Positions 56,385-64,000 of a stretch of 64,000 nucleotides of DNA are shown here, piece after piece (the first letter of the stretch is position 1; every line of letters starts with the position of its first letter). Below the pieces are notes generated by a model. That model was not told where the DNA came from. It ran no database searches and saw nothing but the letters and a program-made list of their open reading frames with translations. Position numbers and translations under genes: made by a program. This DNA comes from Plasmopara viticola (taxonomy: Eukaryota > Oomycota > Peronosporomycetes > Peronosporales > Peronosporaceae), in assembly GCA_001695595.3 (NCBI GenBank), contig MBPM02000035.1:620001-684000 (forward strand). The letters are read 5' to 3'.

Positions 56385-56949
56385 ATGGCTCGTCGTGTTC
56401 AGCAGAAACGCAATGCCAAGACGTACGAACGACCTGGTTTAAGTGAAGAGGAGATTGAAGAGATTCGTGAAGCGTTTAATTTGTTTGATACGGACGGGAG
56501 TGGCACGATCGATCCCAAGGAACTCAAGGCAGCGATGCAGTCGCTAGGGTTTGAAGCAAAGAATCAGACGATTTATCAGATGATTGGTGACATTGACAAG
56601 GACAATAGTGGATCGATTGACTTTGAAGAGTTTTTAGACATGATGACTGCGAAAATGGTGGCACTTGGTCGCTCTTGTTCACTTGGTTCTGGTGGTTGAC
56701 TCCTTGTGTTTTGTTGCCTAGAGTGACAAGGACTCGAAAGAAGATATTCAAAAGGTTTTCAATCTGTTTGACGACGATCAGACGGGTAAAATATCCTTGC
56801 GGAACCTCAAGCGCGTAGCCAAGGAATTGGGCGAGACCATGACGGACGCGGAGCTGCTCGAGATGATTGAGCGCGCTGATACAGATCAAGACGGCGAGAT
56901 CAATGCCGACGAGTTTTATGCCATTATGACGAAAAAGACGTTTACGTAG
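56385..56949 (+). CDS. Centrin (caltractin), two exons
   Basis: Exon 1 is 56,385-56,657, the intron 56,658-56,721 (GTGGCA...CCTAG, 64 nt, phase 0) and exon 2 56,722-56,949; 166 residues, as usual for centrins. Four EF-hands: [12 protein letters not shown] (35-46), [12 protein letters not shown] (71-82), [12 protein letters not shown] (108-119, ending in Asn as in many centrins) and [12 protein letters not shown]. The N-terminus is basic ([11 protein letters not shown]). Centrins act at basal bodies and centrosomes; in oomycetes that means zoospore flagella and mitosis. Unspliced, the frame would end at 56,699 with only two EF-hands. The stop lies 94 bp from the stop of the convergent LST8 gene. 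Confidence 0.94.
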
Positions 56950-57043
56950 CCTCTAAAATATATACACCGAGATTCGTGAAGCTTGCGATCCCATTCCCTT
57001 TATCTTGTCACAGGAACGTCTCTGTCTTCATCTTTGACTCCTA

Positions 57044-58198
57044 TCAGTCTGCAACGGCATCGTTGAGCGCAACGCAAATGACGGCCTTGTGATGGCCGCT
57101 GTACTGGCGAATGGCTTCGCCTTGACTCAAGTCCCAGAGTCGAGCACTCTGGTCGGAAGAACAAGTGACCAAGTACGACGACACGGCCGAGAAGGCACAA
57201 TCCCAAACCCATCGCTGATGACCTTGCAACGTGTGGAGGAGCCCTATACTGCTTGGCACCGGGGGTGCAATTGGGCCAAAAGTAGAGCTCATGCTAAATG
57301 AGCTCACGGGTCGCTGCGAGCTCATCGACCCGTTGCTATGCGTCTCGGGTTCGGCCACTTCATGGGTCGCCGAAGCCTTCATCGCGGTGGCAAGACTCCA
57401 GACCTTGGCCGTCTTGTCGGACGAACACGTTGCTAAGAACTTGCCATTGGCGCTGATCCGGGTCTTGAGAATGTAGCCATTGTGGGCCTGAATCGCTCCG
57501 TGCAGCTCGTAGTGACGTTCTGGCTTTGGACAATAAAAGAAACACTTGCCGTGGTTGTTGGCCACGACAAGGGCACTCCCGTCCCGTACCATGTCCACGG
57601 ATCGAATACTACTCTCGCCTGTCTCGCCCGTCGGGGGCTCCATCTTTGTCACCAAAGCGTTCGCAGTGAGGTCGTACACCCGCACGACTCCGTTCTGATC
57701 GCCGACGAGAAGCTCGGCCTGGTTCGGATGCAGTACGACGGAATTCAACGGGACCCCCGCATCGTAGCTACGCTGACACCCCGGCGCACGCAAGTCCCAG
57801 ATCTTGACACTGCCGTCGTCCGAGCACGAGTACATCCACTTGCCGTGGCGCTGGAACCCCAAGGACGTGACGTTCGTCGCGTGTCCGTCGTAGCTCGTCA
57901 CGTGGTTGGGATTGTTACTGTTGATTTCAAAGAGACGAATGTGTGGATTCCCCGCGGCTGCAATGTACTTCTTGTCGGGCGTGATTTGAAGGCAATTGAC
58001 TTGCTAGAAGGTGCAAACACAGGATCAGTGATCAAGACGGGTACAATCTGAAGCAAATGCGTAATGCCACGAAGAAGAGGACACGGAGGCGCTTACTGAA
58101 TCGGGGTACTTGACGGTGCGATTGCAGGTACCCGAGGCAGCTTCCCAGAAGCGAATGGTGTGGTCATACCCCGCTGTCGCCAAGACCACGCCTGCCAT
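57044..58198 (-). CDS. LST8: LST8, WD40 subunit of the TOR kinase complexes (two exons)
   Basis: Exon 1 is 58,097-58,198, the intron 58,004-58,096 (GTAAGC...TTCTAG, 93 nt, phase 0) and exon 2 57,044-58,003; 353 residues. Exon 1 starts [17 protein letters not shown] and exon 2 continues with [20 protein letters not shown]. The WD repeats carry the strongly conserved LST8 strings: [82 protein letters not shown] and [16 protein letters not shown]8 binds the TOR kinase domain in TORC1 and TORC2. An insertion of about 45 residues rich in Ser/Pro lies between repeats 5 and 6. The start is 102 bp from that of the next gene. Confidence 0.95.
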
Positions 58199-58300
58199 CT
58201 TCCAAAAAGGGTACCACCCGTGATACGGGTACGCACGCGGTCGAAATTTTGTGTCTCCACACCAGAAAACGTAACCTTTCAAATTCTTTCGGTTTACCAA
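58199..58300. promoter_or_regulatory. Short bidirectional promoter region between LST8 and the NF-YB-like gene
   Basis: 102 bp separate the two divergent ATGs. 5' UTRs and core promoters must overlap here unless transcripts start inside the neighbour. No motif is assigned. Confidence 0.5.
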
Positions 58301-60742
58301 ATGGCCGAACCGGCGGCGGCAGGGATGGCGTCCGCGTCCGCGGTGTCTTCGGCTCGACCAGCCCCTTCCACGTCTTCCAAGGCAGAAAACGATAAAGCCA
58401 AGACTTATCCACATCATTCCATGGCACTTGCGTCTTGTAATAATGAACAGAAGTCGCACAATGTCATCGCATTGCCCGTCCAGCCTCCTGTTACCAGCAC
58501 AAATGCGTCAAGCGCCTTTATTGACTTTACCTCGAGCGTGAATTGCCCAGAAAGGATACATGCATCTAACGTAGAAGCTTGTCCTACTGATCGATTGCGC
58601 CAGGGACGGGAGGAGGCCCCGTTGGCACTGGCCCAGCAGCAGGTGCAGCAATACAAGGCGATGACCAAGCAACTTGAGGCGCAATCCGGGATTCTCATGA
58701 CGCCGTCCACGATCGCTACTGATTGCAATGGGAATGCATTGAGCGTGGCAGGATTGGCCAAAACGTCCGAAACGTTGCAGAAACGCCGACAGGAGCAACT
58801 GGCCAAGTTGCAGCAGAACGTGCAGCGCCAAGCGGCCATGGCGGCGCACGCCGTGCAGAAGCGATCGAATGACGAATGGCTACGCAATAAACTGCAGCTG
58901 GAACAGGATCATCTGCGACTGCTCCGTCTTCACGACCACCAGGCTCACCAGACGAACAAAGGCAATACAGTGAGCACGGCCACAGCAACGTCCATTGCCG
59001 ACAGTCTACTCGCCCAGCAGCAACAGGTGATGCGTCAGCAGCACTTGCTTCGAGATATGCTTCAGAAACAGCAAAAGCAGCAGAAATTGCAGCTGCAACT
59101 CAAGATGAGGCTGCAGAATGGCAGTCATAATCCGATGCCGTCGGTGGGGCCTGCCACACCAGTTCAAAAGACACTGGCTTCATGTTCGCCATCCAGTTAT
59201 TCAGTCAAGAAGAGAAAGCTCAAGTCGGCGTTTGAGATTGACCTCGAATCGCTTGCTAAGGTTTGTATTCGCGTGGCCAGTGCACGCACCGATTGTGAAA
59301 TGCGCCAAGCACTCGACAAGATGACGTCGTGGCTGCATCAATGTACGGAAGTCCTGTTGCTTCAAATTGCCGCGCGCGATTATCGTGACTCCTTGGCCCA
59401 CCGTCGACCGATGCTGATGCAGCAAAATCGGTGGCCAGTGGATCTCCAAGTCAAGTCGGAAGGTATTACACGAATGATTGGGCGACTGCTCGAGGCATTT
59501 GCGTTGCGTGAAAAGAAGCAGACAGCGCAGCAAGAAGCGGTGGAAAGAGGTGCGGAGCCCGTCAGTGCTGCGTTGGCAGCAAGTGGGACAATCGTTCTAC
59601 ATTCTGGACCGAATGAAGTGATCAGGACCACGGCAGCGCGTTCGTCTCCAGTGTCTGCATTCTCCCCGCCGTCGTCGACCGTTCTGGCATCCAGTGTCCA
59701 CACTCCTGTTGAACGGAATGCAGTTGCGGTCGAACGAGAGTACGCCGAGGTGAAAGCGCAGTTGCAAGTGAAACAGGTCGAGACGAATCAAAAGGCCAAG
59801 GCGAAACGAGATGCAGCCAAGCTCGAAGCGTCTAAAACAGCGAACTGTGCCACGTCGAATGCCAGGATGGACGCACCGTCAAAGGGTCCGTTGCAACTGG
59901 CTCCTGATTTGGTCAAACCGCCGCCAACGGAGGCCATTGGCACGCCGTCGACGCCGTTGCGTAGCCTGTATCGACCAGTGACGACGACCGTATCCCCCAT
60001 CTCTCCTCGTGTCGCGCAGCAGTTTTACGACCTGGACGTCGCGACCCGTGCCAGCACTGAGAGTGACGACAAGATGTACCTTCCGTCAAAGGCCGTGTCG
60101 AAAATCATGTACAGAGCGCTACCGTGTGCTCCCGATCTCAATCGTGGTACCACTGGTACAACTTCCACTTGTCCGCCTCGTGTCCAGGCACTTGAGCGGT
60201 CGTTTGAGTCGATTCACATCAGCGAAGACGCTGTGACGTTCATGCAAGAGTGCGTGACGGAATTTCTCTTGTACTTTACGAGTGAAGCGCGTGATTTCTC
60301 TGTCGTACAGAACCGACGCACGAAAAAGGGGCTGGGGCTGTCGATTTCTGGCGCCAATGTTGTGGAAGGGATGGAGAATTTGGGCTTGACAGCGTATGCT
60401 CGCGTCTTGGCGGGGTACAATGACAAGGTGAAGGCGTGTCAAGAGGCGGCGCTTAGAAAGAAGATGGAGCGGAAGAAGGCCGTCCAACGGCAAGCCTTTG
60501 AGGAAGCGGCGGCTGGTGTGAAAGCGACGCCAGGAGGTGTTCGTCCGTTGTGTGGAGAGGGTGGAGGTCAAGGGACTGGTGGGAGAGTAGCGACGATCAA
60601 TCCGATCACGAGGCCAAGAGTAGCAGTTTTGGAGACGAATGCATTAGTTGGCCATGGGATTCCAGATCGAACAGCAGCATCAGAAGCGGGAGCTGCTGCT
60701 GCAAGTAGCACCGCAGCAAGAAACCGGGTCAGTGAAAAATAG
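58301..60742 (+). CDS. Large Gln-rich protein with NF-YB-type histone fold
   Basis: 813 residues from the ATG at 58,301 ([14 protein letters not shown]); the frame upstream overlaps LST8 and lacks an ATG. Residues about 100-280 are Gln-rich and coiled-coil prone ([19 protein letters not shown]). A helical region follows at about 305-410. A histone-fold domain is at about 592-715: [16 protein letters not shown] matches the start of NF-YB/CBF-A, and [23 protein letters not shown] matches its long alpha-2. It ends with [21 protein letters not shown] loop insertion of about 30 residues (Pro/Thr-rich) separates helix 1 from helix 2. NF-YB pairs with NF-YC to bind CCAAT boxes. Typical NF-YB proteins are 150-250 residues. 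Confidence 0.8.
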   Translation: MAEPAAAGMASASAVSSARPAPSTSSKAENDKAKTYPHHSMALASCNNEQKSHNVIALPVQPPVTSTNASSAFIDFTSSVNCPERIHASNVEACPTDRLRQGREEAPLALAQQQVQQYKAMTKQLEAQSGILMTPSTIATDCNGNALSVAGLAKTSETLQKRRQEQLAKLQQNVQRQAAMAAHAVQKRSNDEWLRNKLQLEQDHLRLLRLHDHQAHQTNKGNTVSTATATSIADSLLAQQQQVMRQQHLLRDMLQKQQKQQKLQLQLKMRLQNGSHNPMPSVGPATPVQKTLASCSPSSYSVKKRKLKSAFEIDLESLAKVCIRVASARTDCEMRQALDKMTSWLHQCTEVLLLQIAARDYRDSLAHRRPMLMQQNRWPVDLQVKSEGITRMIGRLLEAFALREKKQTAQQEAVERGAEPVSAALAASGTIVLHSGPNEVIRTTAARSSPVSAFSPPSSTVLASSVHTPVERNAVAVEREYAEVKAQLQVKQVETNQKAKAKRDAAKLEASKTANCATSNARMDAPSKGPLQLAPDLVKPPPTEAIGTPSTPLRSLYRPVTTTVSPISPRVAQQFYDLDVATRASTESDDKMYLPSKAVSKIMYRALPCAPDLNRGTTGTTSTCPPRVQALERSFESIHISEDAVTFMQECVTEFLLYFTSEARDFSVVQNRRTKKGLGLSISGANVVEGMENLGLTAYARVLAGYNDKVKACQEAALRKKMERKKAVQRQAFEEAAAGVKATPGGVRPLCGEGGGQGTGGRVATINPITRPRVAVLETNALVGHGIPDRTAASEAGAAAASSTAARNRVSEK

Positions 60743-60923
60743 TAAACGTGCGTCAATTTTGCAATCGAGTCCTGCTTATTACTATTTTGAGGATCTTGCC
60801 TGTTCCTGGCGCACCAAATTGTAGTAATCATAGGAGATATGGCATCCGAAATACTCTTTAAAGTAAATGATTACAGGACGGGATTGTCGCATGCAAATTG
60901 CTGAGGCGCAATGTGCACGCTTA

Positions 60924-61251
60924 ATGTAATGTAATGTATTACGTTATCGCGTTGCCAAGGTATGCACGTGCTAGGCTCAGTCTGGCTAGTCCACGGCATA
61001 GAGTGGTGTCCGCATACGTTGAGTCTCGTTCGGCGGGTAGTGCATCCAGCACCGAGGTCGTGAGGGTCTTCCATTATTTTGTTCAGCTCTGACTTGGTAA
61101 GAGCCCAGGTGGCGCCCTGATGCTGGAGACCGTCGCGTCGAGGGTGAGACTCGTTAGAGACCTGCAGATGCCCGAGAGCACCTGCCCGAAACGCGCGAGC
61201 ATTAAGCCCCCGCGCTTGGAAGGAGGGCGTCACCCCAACCTTTTCCGAAAA
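60924..61251 (-). mobile_element. Short non-autonomous LINE-derived (SINE-like) element
   Basis: Same family as 19,826-20,149, in reverse orientation. Target duplication GTGCACGCTTA at 60,913-60,923 and 61,252-61,262. The 3' end (TAATGTAATGTAATG on the plus strand) is the short repeated tail. It sits about 180 bp downstream of the NF-YB-like gene. Confidence 0.88.
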
Positions 61252-62875
61252 GTGCACGCTTAGTGGACGTTATAGTAAATAGTTAATTTTAAGGAGCTAT
61301 CCATTTTACATTTTCGGAGCGTAAGAGTTGTTTTCATGTCTTGGTTTTGAGACTAGTCGTGTTAGGCAGGCAGCTGGTATTAATCAAACATAAATCGAAG
61401 TCTAGAGATCTGAAAGCGCGCTGCCTCGCTACGGCAGCTCCACAGCACGCATTTCACGGCGGGGTGGAGCACAAAGTTATTTTTGAAGCGTGTTTTTGCC
61501 CATGCACTTTTTTGTCTATACACTTTTTTGCCTTTGAGGTCAAACAAGACGCAGGGATCAGGTTTTAAGCTATTTTTAAGGGTGTAGTTATGATTAAGAT
61601 TGAGTGTAGAGCTACCAAATGCTGACCATAACGAATTTAAGTACTTAAATAATAAAGAAAAAAAACAACTTTTAGTGTCAAATTTGCGAAATGCAGTGGC
61701 TACTACGGTGCCTCGTACTACTACGAGGAAGATTGCTGCATAAACCCGCTCATTGAAGCTGCACAGATCAATGAGTTGAAAAGTGAGACCGAGCAATGCA
61801 ATCTGTCGACAAAGGATCCATTAAGCATGAAAAAATTTGTTTTGAAATCAGTTCATCTTCTGTTTGATGTTCAAAACATCAACTGAGCATTGTCGACCGC
61901 GGCGTTACGTAAGAGGGACGCTCGAAATAATACTTGTGTCATACAATATGGTAGAACCATTTAGTGAAAGTTCGTAGACGCCCGCCACGCTCTTTCCCAT
62001 ACAACGCAAGGACTTTCTACGGAGCTTTATATCTAGAAGACATCATCGTTGTAACTAGTTCCACTCTCAATAGCCTACACGACGAACTCAAAGCTTACTG
62101 TAGTGTATAAATTCAGGATTACCCGACTGTTTAGTTAAGGTATCGCCGGAGTCGAATACAGAAATCACTTTATTTTCAAAATACAAGTTAAGCCCGCAGT
62201 GTCTCATCATCACACAGCATATCAATGTAGGCACACTTGGTAGCTCATATGGCAATTTTTTCTCCCGCCGCGCGCACCGATCACCCTCTGATTTAAATGA
62301 GCATGTACTAAGTATTTTGGTCAAAGATATTTTATTACACTCGGCATCAGAGTTTGAAGAGTGTAAGTGGTCGTTTTTATGAAGCTTGATCCCTAATCGC
62401 GAGCGTGTGGCTCGTATCATATAGGCGACTAATGCCGCGCATATCCACACGTTCATGGACTACATCGTGTGAGCAGGCGACTAGTGTACCCACGCTCAAA
62501 AAAGCTCCCTTTCATTTTATAGCAGGCAGATTGTCGGAGAATATCTGGATTCGTTTTCGAGGATAGGTGGGGTACCATGACTTTCCGTTGAATGCTCAGC
62601 GTGAGACACTCTTTCCACTTAACTTAGAATTAAGAGCCCGCTCGAGAATGCATTTGCGGACTGCTGAGTCGGTTAGTGTTTATAAGAAAGCGAAGACTCG
62701 ATGTCTGCACCGCAAGTTTGCGCGTGGATTTAGCGCATATGAATCTTTTGAAGTCAACGAAAAGCTCTAGAAGCGTGGTTACAAGCGACTTTTTCTGCTC
62801 GCACTTTGTGAAAACCCATTTACTAACAAGCCAGGAATAGAGGCGACACACCGCTGCTTGAAGGCTCGATTCAGT

Positions 62876-62961
62876 AAAGTCGTTGTGCGAGTGAAATTGT
62901 ACATTTCTTACTATCTTGCTTTAGTATAGTGGTTGTGCGAGTGAAGTGATACACGTCTTAC
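62876..62961 (+). repeat. Two-copy tandem repeat
   Basis: GTTGTGCGAGTGAA followed by a similar TACA...CTTACTA segment occurs twice, about 50 bp apart. Confidence 0.7.
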
Positions 62962-63812
62962 TAGGTTCCTCGGCTAAAGAATCGTTGTTGGCTTCCAGCC
63001 TACTGTCGTCGTGCAATATCTGGTACGCAGCGCCCCGAGATGTGCTCTGCTGGTGGAATAGTCTGGATCAGCTGCTGGACCGGTCTCCCGTAGCTGTGAC
63101 TAAATATGATCCGGCGCCAACGTTTCTTCGTTGACCTGACACGGATCGGAATTCGACTTGTATCAGCCCACATAACTCACTGAACTTTGTAAATGCCGAG
63201 CGTATACGAGAAGACTCGTTTAAGGCATGATTTAAAGTGGTTTGGTGAAAAGCAGATGCACTTAAACCTCAAATCGCATTCACAGTGCTTGATGAATCAA
63301 GCTTTCTACTAACAATTCCATGATGATTTTTTACCGTTCGGTTGAAACATTCCATTTAGTGTGTGGCCTTTAATCGAATTGTCGCGTACATACTTCAAGA
63401 CAATAAGCCTTTTAACTGTTTATGCATCGTGGAAAAGTGACCCCGACAGCCCTCTCGGTTATTTCGAACAGAGCAAACGCAGAGCCACAATGTAGTGGCT
63501 CAAAGGCTGACACATTTACGTCGGGTATACAGTATTATTAATTAGGTGAACATAGCACAAGTGTATGTAGGGTGCAAACAATATCGGTTCCGAGCCTTGA
63601 GGCAGATGAGGAGCAGTTTGTGGACGATTCCGTCGACGCGGTAAATGAAGAGCAAGCCTTTTATAAGAAGTATACAGAGGTAGACGAAAAATAGGTAATT
63701 ATTTTGACTAACGAGGTGGTGATTCTTTACCAAAGTAAAATGTGAATTTAATGTTTTCTCCAATACCAAAAATCTACTTTGTGCACTAAAAGCTTTCTGT
63801 TTACCTTCCAAG

Positions 63813-63930
63813 ACCGCTTCAGCTAACAATGATAGAAATATGGTAGTATGATCACTTTAGCTAATAATGATAGATACATGGTTTTTATTTCAGGTATGAC
63901 CGCTTCAGCTAATCATGATAGATATACTAG
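63813..63930 (+). repeat. Three-copy imperfect tandem repeat
   Basis: CGCTTCAGCTAACAATGATA-like units start at about 63,814, 63,852 and 63,900, with a further CCGCTTCA at 63,937. No function is evident. Confidence 0.7.
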
Positions 63931-64000
63931 AAATAACCGCTTCATCGATTTTGTGCGCCATACCCATGGCCACCACGGTTAAAGAAGAACTGATATGGTG

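Larger units (their letters stand above)
61263..64000. other. Gene-free region at the right end
   Basis: No gene is supported. The longest frame (61,380-61,796, minus) has no recognisable domain and an AT-rich, low-complexity feel. Short tandem repeats lie at 62,876-62,961 and 63,813-63,930. Confidence 0.4.

Noticed and set aside
61380..61796. 138-codon minus-strand frame
   Set aside because: No domain, skewed composition, no neighbouring exon.
62876..63930. CRISPR-like interpretation of the short repeats at the right end
   Set aside because: The repeats are few and imperfect, unevenly spaced, and the genome is eukaryotic.

Overview
The window is eukaryotic and almost certainly from an oomycete of the Peronosporales (Phytophthora or a downy mildew). 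The evidence is a cluster of glucanase-inhibitor-protein (GIP) like secreted protease homologues, degenerate Ty3/gypsy and Ty1/copia retroelements, short GT-AG introns (about 64-93 nt) and tightly packed conserved genes. The species cannot be fixed from the sequence alone.

There are two compartments. The left part (1 to about 34,150) is repeat-rich and carries three GIP-like genes plus the 3' flank of a probable fourth copy. Its main structure is a long imperfect inverted duplication. The left arm (about 5,995-12,057) holds gypsy remnant, LTR, a frameshifted GIP copy on the minus strand, its long 5' flank and a palindromic element. The right arm (about 18,855-26,960) holds the same series in mirror image but with two tandem GIP genes. 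The spacer between the arms carries a decayed but structurally complete copia element with 5-bp target duplications. From about 26,970 to 33,800 only old transposon debris is visible.

The right part (34,588-60,742) is a gene island. In order: a FYVE-GRAM-VASt membrane protein, a cytochrome P450, a BMT5-type methyltransferase with zinc fingers, a two-exon JTB-like membrane protein, a CCDC137-like protein, a large unrecognised Cys/His-containing protein, a small conserved-looking protein, a spliced RING/coiled-coil/PX protein, a broken Dim1 rRNA dimethyltransferase, a lysine/serine-rich protein, a centrin, an LST8 TOR-complex subunit and a large Gln-rich protein with an NF-YB-type histone fold. 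These are housekeeping or membrane-traffic functions with no operon-like logic; several pairs are divergent or convergent with gaps of 30-340 bp. The island is interrupted by a truncated LINE and about 4 kb of gene-free sequence (49,781-53,771). The last 2.7 kb holds no recognised gene.

A short non-autonomous element derived from that LINE occurs three times. One copy sits in the right arm of the inverted duplication at a site that is empty in the left arm, which shows that it moved after the duplication.
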